Positions 24,448 to 32,506 of a stretch of 51,505 bases of DNA are shown here, in pieces; position 1 is the stretch's first letter; the number at the start of each line of letters is the position of its first letter. The stretch is taken from assembly GCA_019455105.1 (NCBI GenBank), contig JACFMZ010000002.1:1-51505 (forward strand). The letters run 5' to 3'. The notes below the pieces were generated by a model that was given only the letters and a program-made list of their open reading frames with translations, had not been told where the DNA came from and ran no database searches. The translations under genes and the position numbers were made by a program. This DNA comes from Bacteroidota bacterium (lineage in GTDB: Bacteria; Bacteroidota; Ignavibacteria; UBA10030; UBA8401).

Positions 24448-24855
24448 CTATTTTTTAATGGCAGTAATACGAAGAACGACAGCTTGCGGCGAATATCCCT
24501 TCAACTCAATAATGTAAATTCCCGGCGGAACTTTATTTCCCCGCGTATCGTCTCCAAACCATTTTGTTTTAAAACTTCCGGCAGTATGGCTGGTATTATA
24601 AACCAGATTTTGAATTCGTTCTTGAAATTGATTATAGACAATGACCGATACCAGTGATGAAGAGCCGCCGGAGGAAGGAACGCCGTATTCAATGGTTGTT
24701 GTATCTGTAAAAGGATTTGGGTAATTTTGATTCAGATAAAATGCCGGCGGCGCGGTTCCGGTTCCGCTCTGCGGGCCCGTGGTAACTTCGTTACAAGAAA
24801 GAAGAAAAAATGAAATTCCTGCTGCCAGAAGAAGGGAACAAAAATTTGATTTCAT
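24448..24855 (-). CDS. Small lipoprotein consisting of a sorting-domain-like module
   Basis: The protein has a lipoprotein signal with SFFLLSC and then almost at once FYLNQNYPNPFTDTTTIEYG, the start of the NYPNPF type C-terminal module (FlgD Ig-like/type A sorting domain), ending with PPGIYIIELKGYSPQAVVLRI. Nothing else is attached. Usually this module ends large secreted proteins; here it is the whole mature body. The ATG at 24855 follows AAGGAAG and is preferred to a start 24 bases earlier. Confidence 0.75.
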   Translation of the reverse strand: MKSNFCSLLLAAGISFFLLSCNEVTTGPQSGTGTAPPAFYLNQNYPNPFTDTTTIEYGVPSSGGSSSLVSVIVYNQFQERIQNLVYNTSHTAGSFKTKWFGDDTRGNKVPPGIYIIELKGYSPQAVVLRITAIKK

Positions 24856-25031
24856 TGCGTTATCTTCCTTTTCTATCATGAATGTTCTTGAGCTGAGAGA
24901 ATGGTAGAGAGTTATAGAAAAAAAAGCAAGAAATTTAAAATATTTATTTTTTAAAATCGTGTCCTAAACGCCCTTTAAAAAAGATATAAATATAATGAGG
25001 GGTATTGTTTAATAAGCAATAAGGAGAAAGT

Positions 25032-27875
25032 ATGAAAAACCTCACGATACAAATGCTTCTGTGCATCACTCTTTTTCCGGCGATTCTCTTTTCGCAGCAA
25101 AGCAGCATGCTCTACTATCGTTCAGCAGTTATGGACGGAAATAACGTTAAAACAGTTTTTGGAAATTGGGGGGTAATTGCCCAGCCGATTGATACGAAAC
25201 CGAGAGGCGCCTGGCGGTATCCTGCGAACGGATATTTCGGCGATGAATCAATAATGATCGGCGTCGAGTTTCCGATAAAGGATTATAATAATGACGGAAT
25301 TTTAGATACACTTCGCTCGGTAATAACCTGTCCTGTTGCCCGCCCGGCAAAAAATCCAGATTCAAGTCCCCAAGGTGATCACTGGACATTCTTACCGCTC
25401 AACACAACAGTGAATGAAAATTCAACGAGCGTTCCAATAAGCAATGATCCTTCATCATGGCCTCTGTCGTGGAACGGTCAGTGGAAGGGAATGAACGCGG
25501 AGGGAAAAATAGACGCTGATTTGGAATCATATTTTGAAATGAATGATCAAAATGATCTGCGGTATAATTTTTCCGCAAATAATGAATTTGGTTATGCCGT
25601 TCACCCTGATTCAACAAATAGCAACCGAAACGGCGCAGGGCTGCGGGTTGCGGTGCGCTATTTGCAGTTCAACGATCCGCTGTTTAAAGATCTTTTGTTT
25701 CGCGTGTATGATATTACCAATGAAGGAACCACAAATTATTCAAAACTCTTTTTCGGATATTTGGTAGGAACCTATATCGGCGTAACCGGTGCAACAGATT
25801 TTAGAGAATACGATGATGATTATTCTATATTCTATAAAAAAGAAAATTTAATTCTCGCCGGCGATTATCCGCAGGATAATTCCCGTAATCCTTTTTGGAG
25901 AGGTTCTGTCGGAAAAGTAGGTTTTACATTTATTGATGCGCCGAACCGCAATGAAATTGGCAGTTATAATTATTTCGCTCCTGCCGGCAATATTGATTTA
26001 CGAAATGATAAGACGTTATGGAAAATGTTTTCGGAAGGAACAAATTCCACACCGGCATCAATTGTGAATGATACAACGGTGCTGCACGGTGAAGATGGTG
26101 ATTTTACATTCGGCTCGCATTATTTTCCTCTTAATGGAGGAGAAACAAAACGGATTGCTTCGGTAATTGTCTTTGATTCGCTGAAAGATAATCTGGTGAT
26201 TAAAACAAAATTTGCTCAGGTTTTGTATCGAAATAATTTCGATCGGTCAAAAATCGGTGCCTCGTTAAGTCTAAAAAATTTAAATTCCTTCAAAAAAATT
26301 TCCGAAACTTTTACCGTGCAATGAAACGCAGCGGCATCTACTGATGATTCTGTTGAAATTTATTTCAGCCCGAACGCCGGCGAAACGTGGAGCTGCATCG
26401 CTGAAAAAGTACCAAATACCGGAAGCTATGTATGGAACACGAAATATGTACCGGATTGTGCGTTTGGTGAAATTGCAGTCTTTATAAAAAATCATAACGG
26501 GGAATATTATGATTTTTCATTAAGCAATAACTTTGTGATTGATAACGAACAGAACGGCGCGCCGTTTATACAAATTGCCGACCCGATAGAGAGTGGCTTA
26601 TTAGTGACCGATTCGATAATAACATTTCACATCCTTGCCGGAGATCCGGAGACAGCATTGTTGCAGCTGCAATGTTGGGCTGATGTTGGTTATGGATTTG
26701 TTCAATTTCATTCGCAGAATATCACCTCCGATTCGACATTTCAAACGATTGTCGTTCCGCTTTCTCAAGCACCGAACGGTGATAAATTTATTTTAAAAAC
26801 TATTATTTCGGATAATAACAGCACGTATGAAGTGATAAATGAGCCTTTCTCAAAACATACACAGAAAAAAATACTGACGACAACAAACGCTCAGTTTAAG
26901 AATCGTAATACAACCGTTCCGGTTCAAATTAATGTTGCAGAGAGAAATAAAGTAACGAATGATCTTTACTATATAACATTTAACGATACAACCTCTTATC
27001 ATGAAAAGAGATTTTCTGTGTATAATGTTTCGCAGGGGAAATATACTGTTGACAACGAACTATTGTACACGAAAGCGGAAACAAAGCCGTTTGACGGTTT
27101 AACAATGTATGCGGAAGATGTGCAAACAACTATGGATAGTCTCTTTTGGAAATCTGTAAACAACTATCAATATAGAACTTCTTTCTCTACTGTTGATATT
27201 CCTTCTATTGATTTATATGCCTATCCCAATCCATCGGATTATAAAATTATTTATTATGATCATGTTGTTGATACGTCTCTTTCGCGGTTCGGAGCAACGG
27301 CAGTTCCGGTTACCTATTCCATAATAAACAGCAGTACCAATGAAAAAATAAAATTTATTGCCGATGAAGGAACGAGTTATCTCCAGCGATTTTTATTTGT
27401 GAAAATCGAAAACAGTGAGAGGTACACTTGGTCTCTTATCATTCAGCCGCCGTTCGGCAAAGCTGAAAACATTTTACCCGTTGCCGGAGATACGTTCTAT
27501 ATTGTTACGAAAAAAGGTCTTTCATTTCGCGATACGATTGAAGTAAAAAATGTTGCGCTCGGTATCAGTGATTTGAGAAATTCACTCCCTCAATCAATGG
27601 TGTTGTATCAAAATTATCCGAATCCGTTTAATCCTGCAACCGTCATTAGCTATCAACTGCCGGCGGCGGGCATAGTGCGGTTGAAAATATTTGATATGTT
27701 GGGAAGAGAAATCGCCGTGCTGGTAAACGAAGAACAAAACGCAGGAATACAATCAGTGGTGTGGAATGCAGCAAATTGTGCGAGCGGAATATATTTTTAC
27801 CGGCTTGAAGCAGCGAATAACTCGTTCGGATCGGGAACGTTTGTTGATGTAAAGAAAATGCTGCTCTTAAAATAA
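25032..27875 (+). pseudogene. Large T9SS surface protein gene interrupted by one in-frame TGA
   Basis: From the ATG at 25032 (AAGGAG upstream) one frame runs to 27875 with a single stop, TGA at 26322-26324; no other stop occurs in 947 codons. The N-terminal part has a signal peptide (MKNLTIQMLLCITLFPAILF) and a beta-rich extracellular region. After the stop the frame continues EIYFSPNAGETWSCIAEKVP and ends with the sorting module (VLYQNYPNPFNPATVISYQL, then GREIAVLVNEEQ, ASGIYFYRLEA). The stop follows FTVQ and is followed by NAAAS, a place where related repeats carry Trp, so TGG changed to TGA is likely. Without readthrough the product loses its secretion signal. A separate start at a GTG (26535) lacks a signal peptide. 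Confidence 0.82.
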
Positions 27876-27918
27876 AACCGGCAAATTGCCGCCTCAGGTA
27901 TTTTTCAATACAACAAAA

Positions 27919-27957
27919 CAGCTTCAAGAGAAATTTAGAATGTTCGTCTTGAAGCTG
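27919..27957. terminator. Inverted repeat after the surface-protein gene
   Basis: CAGCTTCAAGA (27919-27929) and TCTTGAAGCTG (27947-27957) pair perfectly over 11 bases with a 17-base loop. AAAA precedes and TGTATATATT follows. It lies between two converging genes, so it may terminate both transcripts. Confidence 0.65.
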
Positions 27958-28026
27958 TGTATATATTCTAGAGACAAAACCCGAGAGAGCTAACTGCCTG
28001 TAAACTAAAAATAAAAACCCGTTTAT

Positions 28027-28467
28027 TTATTCATCCGCCGAAATTTTTTCTCTTTTCTTTTTAATAATTGAATCAAACGATAAATCTCCGGCGCCGAAAA
28101 TAAGATAGGTAAGAAGCAAAACAAGCACGAGAACAGAAAGTTCTAACGACTGCCCGACGGAAAGCAATCCTTGTTTTAAATGAATTAAAAATACCGCACC
28201 GAACAATATCGGTACTTGCAGCAGGGAGGCAAGCCTGGTTACCAAGCCGATTGCGAGTAACAATCCTCCGATGATATGAGCCACCGTAATGTAGGAATAC
28301 CACCAGTACATTTTATCTTCACCCGCAAGACGAGTCAACGCTTCCGGTTCTGAAGCAAGAATTACTCCCCGCACAAAGAGAGCAACTCCAATGAAAATAC
28401 GAATAAGCGCATACGCAACATTGGTGTTGTTGTTCAGCCACGCAATCATTTTCTCGATGAGTTTCAT
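28027..28467 (-). CDS. DoxX-family membrane protein
   Basis: The 146-residue protein has four hydrophobic segments (AYALIRIFIGVALFVRGVIL, YITVAHIIGGLLLAIGLVTR, LQVPILFGAVFLIH, LELSVLVLVLLLTYLIF) with the DoxX-type first helix and R-x2-G pattern. DoxX proteins are small integral membrane proteins with poorly defined redox-related roles. It lies on the same strand downstream of nosY, 123 bases away, so joint transcription with nos genes is possible but not shown. Confidence 0.82.
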   Translation of the reverse strand: MKLIEKMIAWLNNNTNVAYALIRIFIGVALFVRGVILASEPEALTRLAGEDKMYWWYSYITVAHIIGGLLLAIGLVTRLASLLQVPILFGAVFLIHLKQGLLSVGQSLELSVLVLVLLLTYLIFGAGDLSFDSIIKKKREKISADE

Positions 28468-28590
28468 TTAGACTCCTTACATTATTTTATGATTTTTATT
28501 GAACCTGCTGTTTCGTCGTTCAAACAAAGATAAGAAAAATTATTAATTTAACACCTCAAATATTTTTCTAAAGAAATAAAAAGGTAAGTG

Positions 28591-29379
28591 TTAAAAATCC
28601 TTTCTCTTAAAATATCTGCTGCTGAAGAAAAACGGTATAATAATCCACGCTGCAAGAGCAAGAAACGAAATAATAAATCCCAGCGAATCTCCGAAGAATT
28701 TTTGAAACACCGCTCCGGTGTATCCCATAAGGGCGGCAATATTAAACTTCATAAGAAATAAAATTCGTCCGAGATCAATCGGGTTTAAAATAGTAAGCGC
28801 AATCATGCTTTGTTCAAGTGGATATTCCTGAAACAGGTAAATAAGCAGAAGCACAATACCGTCGTACGCTACCGCCAGCACAAGCCAGATAAAAATAGCA
28901 ATGCCGAGCCCCTTGGCTTTATCATCCTGCCGGACGGAAATGAGAAATGAAAGCGCAATAAAAATAAAGGTGAGCAGAATGCCCATCAGCAGCAGCACAA
29001 GAAATCCTCCGAATTGGTCGTTCACTTTGCCGAAGAGGAAAAAAGGAAGTGAAAATCCGACAGCAAAGCCGGCGGAGATGGGAATGGATGTTCCTAAAAA
29101 TATTCCGCGGTACAGCGATTTCCGGTCAATCGGCTGGCTGAGCATCATTTCAATAAATTCGCGCGAGTTGTAAAAATAAATTGAGCCGAAAATAATTGCC
29201 ACGAGCGGAATAATAAGAATAATGATATTCATTAAACTAATGTACGCTTTGCTGACATCGCCGCTGAAGGTAAACAAACCGTACCCGACGAAAAAAAAGA
29301 AGGCAGTGTAAAACGCCACCCATTTGCTTCGAATAGTGTTGTGAATTTCGTAGAATAAAATTTCTTTTACTAATTTCAT
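28591..29379 (-). CDS. nosY: Nos ABC transporter permease
   Basis: The 262-residue protein has about six membrane segments (WVAFYTAFFFFVGYGLFTF, IIILIIPLVAIIFGSIYF, and others) and the ABC-2-type motif NSREFIEMMLSQPIDR. With NosF and NosD it forms the NosDFY complex that supports assembly of the copper-sulfur centre CuZ of NosZ. It is last in the nos gene order and starts 25 bases after nosF. Confidence 0.87.
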   Translation of the reverse strand: MKLVKEILFYEIHNTIRSKWVAFYTAFFFFVGYGLFTFSGDVSKAYISLMNIIILIIPLVAIIFGSIYFYNSREFIEMMLSQPIDRKSLYRGIFLGTSIPISAGFAVGFSLPFFLFGKVNDQFGGFLVLLLMGILLTFIFIALSFLISVRQDDKAKGLGIAIFIWLVLAVAYDGIVLLLIYLFQEYPLEQSMIALTILNPIDLGRILFLMKFNIAALMGYTGAVFQKFFGDSLGFIISFLALAAWIIIPFFFSSRYFKRKDF

Positions 29380-29404
29380 AATGAATACCGGAAGAGGGAA
29401 AAAT

Positions 29405-30118
29405 TTATTGTGGTAAACTCCGTGTCATCAATTCGGCAACTGCTCTCTCAAGCTTTGTTTCGTTTTTATCTTCAAGCAGAGACTGAACGCTTCCGTGAAA
29501 TTTAATTTCTCCGTCGAGCAGAAAAACAATTTCATCCGAAAGCTCCTGCACATCGTTCATAAGATGAGAAGTGAGCAGAATTGTTTTCTTTAGTTCTTTC
29601 TGCTTCAGTACCAAATCTTTAAAATAACTGCTGGAAACGGGATCCAGCCCAGCCGTCGGCTCATCGAGAATAATAATTTTCGGATTGAACGCGAAAGCAA
29701 TAAGCGTGGAAATTTTTTGTTTTGTTCCGCCGGAAAGATTTTTAAACGGCTTTTCCATTTCTTTTTCAAGATTAAATATTTTCATCAACTCGTCATCATC
29801 ATAGTCGTTCAAATGTCTGATGGAGCGAATTAACGAGAGAATTTCATTGCCGGTTAAATTTTCGGGATACCGGGCGGTTTGTGGCATATATCCGATACTG
29901 TTGCGGTAGGCAAAATCATCGGCAATGCTTTTTCCGTTCACTTCAATAGTTCCGGCGGAAAGTTTTACGAGTCCTAAAATTGATTTTATGAGCGTTGTTT
30001 TTCCGGAGCCGTTCGGGCCGACAACAGCAGTAACTTTTCCTTCTTCAAAGGTAACGTTGATATTTTTTAGAACGGAAACCTTTCCGAAATTTTTTTGGAG
30101 ATTTTTTATCGTAATCAA
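29405..30118 (-). CDS. nosF: Nos ABC transporter ATP-binding protein
   Basis: The 237-residue ATPase has Walker A GPNGSGKTT (about 32-40), signature LSGGTKQK (about 129-136), Walker B IIILDEPTAGLD (about 148-159) and H-loop LLTSHLM. It pairs with NosY as the energising subunit for CuZ maturation. Its ATG overlaps the nosD stop by 4 bases. Confidence 0.9.
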   Translation of the reverse strand: MITIKNLQKNFGKVSVLKNINVTFEEGKVTAVVGPNGSGKTTLIKSILGLVKLSAGTIEVNGKSIADDFAYRNSIGYMPQTARYPENLTGNEILSLIRSIRHLNDYDDDELMKIFNLEKEMEKPFKNLSGGTKQKISTLIAFAFNPKIIILDEPTAGLDPVSSSYFKDLVLKQKELKKTILLTSHLMNDVQELSDEIVFLLDGEIKFHGSVQSLLEDKNETKLERAVAELMTRSLPQ

Positions 30119-31383
30119 AGTGCGGGCCTCATTCTTGGCTGTGAATCGGTTAACGCTTTCGGAGTAATTGCCGGTATAATGCTTTCGGCAATATTCATCA
30201 TATCAATAAATAAACTGTGCAGAAGAATCAGCGCCGTCGGTTGAGATTCAATAATCATAGAGAACATTGTTACGGGGCGAAAGGGAACATCGCCGTAGCC
30301 GTCGTTATTCAAATCGTATCCTTTATACGCCGCCCAGTAATTTTTAGAAAAGGTATTAAAATTTTGCCGGCTGTTGGTGGAGACATCGAACGCATTGGCG
30401 ATAAAATTATTATCGTAAAAATAATTATCCATCGAGTTTGCCATCAGCTTGAGCGCCCAGCCGTTTTTACTGAAGGTGTTGTTTGAAATTGTTACTCTTC
30501 CGCATCCTTCCATATATAAGCCGACTGAGTTCTGGTCAATAATATTTCGTTCAATTTTACTGTCTGAAATATCTTTCAGCAAAATTCCGTACGATGTGGT
30601 TCCCCAGTTGTTAATAAAATGATTCTCTTTCATCAGCACATTTTTTGTGTACATTACGGCAACACCGGCGCCGTTCTGTTCAAACGTATTGTTGGCGTAC
30701 TCGCAGCTGTCGGAATACATAAAATGGAGTCCGTACCGCAGATTTCCTTTGCTGTAATTATTTTGAATTTTTCCGTTTCGAACAAATTCAAAATAAATAC
30801 CGTCGCGGTGATTAAGTATTTGATTATTGATGATTGTAATATCTCTGCAATACCATAAATGAATACCGTTGCCCGAGGTAACTTCGCGGACGCTTTCTCC
30901 CTTGATAAAATTATTTTCAATGGTACAATCAGCCGCTTTGGCGAGATAGACAGCAAAAAAATTATTTAAAAACTTACAGTTTGTAATTGAACAGTTCTTC
31001 ACTTCCTTTAATTTTATTCCGGCATTTTCTTCCAGAAAACTTAATCCCGAACCCTGTATCTGTAATCCTGAAAAATGCACATCATCGGCGGTTACAGTGA
31101 AAATTTCTCCCTCTTCTTTTCCGTCAATCACCGGAAAATTATCGCCGATGATGGTAATTTTTTTATTCACCAAAATATTTCCTTCGGCATATTCGCCGCT
31201 GGTAACCAGAAGAGTATCGGAAGGATTTGCCAGAAGAAGCGCGGCAGAAATTGTTTTCACCGGCCCGTTTTTGGAAACGGTAATTGTCGTTGCCGAAACG
31301 CTGCAGGCAAACAGAAAAATAACAACAGCAAGAGTTGTTGAAAGAGTAATTTTTTTTGGAATGGACATGTTAGACGGTGCCAT
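30115..31383 (-). CDS. nosD: Periplasmic copper-processing protein NosD
   Basis: The 422-residue protein has a signal peptide (KITLSTTLAVVIFLFACSVS) and right-handed beta-helix repeats of the carbohydrate-binding CASH type (NCSITNCKFLNNFFAVYL, TIINNQILNHRDGIYFE, GKIQNNYSKGNLRYGLHF and later turns) through about residue 350, with the NosD-typical NWGTTSYGILLKDI. It delivers or processes copper for NosZ from the periplasm. A later Met at 31368 is an alternative start. Confidence 0.9.
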   Translation of the reverse strand: MAPSNMSIPKKITLSTTLAVVIFLFACSVSATTITVSKNGPVKTISAALLLANPSDTLLVTSGEYAEGNILVNKKITIIGDNFPVIDGKEEGEIFTVTADDVHFSGLQIQGSGLSFLEENAGIKLKEVKNCSITNCKFLNNFFAVYLAKAADCTIENNFIKGESVREVTSGNGIHLWYCRDITIINNQILNHRDGIYFEFVRNGKIQNNYSKGNLRYGLHFMYSDSCEYANNTFEQNGAGVAVMYTKNVLMKENHFINNWGTTSYGILLKDISDSKIERNIIDQNSVGLYMEGCGRVTISNNTFSKNGWALKLMANSMDNYFYDNNFIANAFDVSTNSRQNFNTFSKNYWAAYKGYDLNNDGYGDVPFRPVTMFSMIIESQPTALILLHSLFIDMMNIAESIIPAITPKALTDSQPRMRPAL

Positions 31384-31401
31384 GAGAAGAAGGGACTTCC
31401 C

Positions 31402-31857
31402 TTACATGCTTCGCTGGCGCACTAACTCAATAACATCAACCCAGCTCATCGGCGTACCGCCGTTTTCCTGCAGAAATTTTTGAGCTTCTTCTTTGGCGCC
31501 GAAAGCGCTGACGTTTAATCCCATCGGACTGCGAAAATTTTCATTCTGAATATAAAAAGCCGATTGCGGGTTGGTGAAGGTTTCGGGTTTTAAGAAATCG
31601 GTAACAAAAAACTTTTGTTTCCCATCGGCAATAATACTTTTTGCCAGTGCATATTTAATTAAGCATTCAATGGAATCAAATTTTAAAACTTTTCCTTTGT
31701 CGGTAACTATCTCGGCGCCGTATCGATTGTCGGTAATAAGCATGCGGCAATGTTCGCATTCATCCTGTCCGTACTGTATCGGACTGGGGTGAGTGCTGCA
31801 TCCGGCAAGAAGGAGAATTGAAATACTAAAAGCAAAGAAAAAGATTTTTTTATACAT
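31402..31857 (-). CDS. nosL: Copper chaperone lipoprotein NosL
   Basis: The 151-residue protein has a lipobox (LLLAGCSTH, Cys20) and the copper-binding motif CEHCRMLI near residues 33-40, followed by the NosL fold (AEIVTDKGKVLKFDSIECLI, then VTDFLKP and an MGLNVSAFGAKEEAQKFLQE segment). NosL binds Cu(I) and hands copper to the NosZ assembly system. Its ATG overlaps the end of the upstream membrane protein gene by 8 bases. Confidence 0.92.
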   Translation of the reverse strand: MYKKIFFFAFSISILLLAGCSTHPSPIQYGQDECEHCRMLITDNRYGAEIVTDKGKVLKFDSIECLIKYALAKSIIADGKQKFFVTDFLKPETFTNPQSAFYIQNENFRSPMGLNVSAFGAKEEAQKFLQENGGTPMSWVDVIELVRQRSM

Positions 31858-32437
31858 GGGTATTCAATTTTTCTTTTCTATCAAGATATAATGCCGCCGC
31901 TGCCAGCAGAACCGAAAGTGCAAGAATCCAGGAACTAATTGAGGGAAGCGAGATAGCATTGAAATTTAAAAGCATTTTTGAACCGATAAGCGGCGGCTGA
32001 TACGCCATACCCGGAACTTTAATTGCCGCGTGCGGATTCAGATCGTGTCCGTAGTCGTATTCCCACAAATAAAAATCGTATAAGCCGACGACGGCAATAA
32101 CAAAAAATAATATTAACCAGGTAGAGACCAGAGTTTTCTTTCCGGAGATTCCCGCGGTTAAACCAAAGAGAATTAAGAAAATAATGATGTACGGCATTAT
32201 TTTTAATTCGGGAATAGCATCGGCTTCAATTTTTTTCATGCCAATGTAATGATTCAGCATGTTAATATTTTCTAAATCATTTTCTCCCTGGCCGGTTACT
32301 TTTGTCAGCCAGATTTCCAAACCAAGTCCTTCTGGGTATTGCGGCGCTTCAAGATTAACTTTCCAGAGCGGAAAGAAGAACGATAGGATTAATATCAGCG
32401 AGGCAATAATAACAAGAATTTTAGATTTATGTTTCAT
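31850..32437 (-). CDS. Multi-pass membrane protein of the nos cluster
   Basis: The 195-residue protein has about five hydrophobic segments (ILVIIASLILILSFFFPLW at the start; LKIMPYIIIFLILFGLTAGI; TWLILFFVIAVVGLYDFYLW; ISSWILALSVLLAAAALYL). Between the first two lies a soluble loop with NMLNHYIGM. I do not recognise a named family. Its position right after nosZ resembles the membrane protein NosB of clade II clusters, but homology cannot be judged here. The ATG at 32437 is preferred to a TTG 12 bases upstream. Confidence 0.75.
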   Translation of the reverse strand: MKHKSKILVIIASLILILSFFFPLWKVNLEAPQYPEGLGLEIWLTKVTGQGENDLENINMLNHYIGMKKIEADAIPELKIMPYIIIFLILFGLTAGISGKKTLVSTWLILFFVIAVVGLYDFYLWEYDYGHDLNPHAAIKVPGMAYQPPLIGSKMLLNFNAISLPSISSWILALSVLLAAAALYLDRKEKLNTHV

Positions 32438-32457
32438 GGTGTACCACAAAATTAAAG

Positions 32458-32491
32458 CAGCACAGATCCGCTGTAAACGGAATCTGTGCTG
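32458..32491 (-). terminator. Strong hairpin between nosZ and the downstream nos genes
   Basis: CAGCACAGATCCG (32458-32470) pairs with CGGAATCTGTGCTG (32478-32491) with one bulged base and a 7-base loop. On the minus strand CTTTAATTTT follows. It lies 15 bases after the nosZ stop and may act as a partial terminator or as a stabiliser of the nosZ messenger. Confidence 0.72.
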
Positions 32492-32506
32492 AACGTAAGT
32501 GATTAA

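Noticed and set aside
26322-26324. TGA as selenocysteine codon or reassigned Trp codon
   Set aside because: TGA ends other genes in the window, no SECIS-like stem was seen right after it, and the context fits a TGG to TGA change better.
28548-28594. TTAACAC/GTGTTAA inverted pair at the end of nosY as terminator
   Set aside because: The loop is over 30 bases and the stem is only 7 bases of AT-rich sequence, too weak to call.
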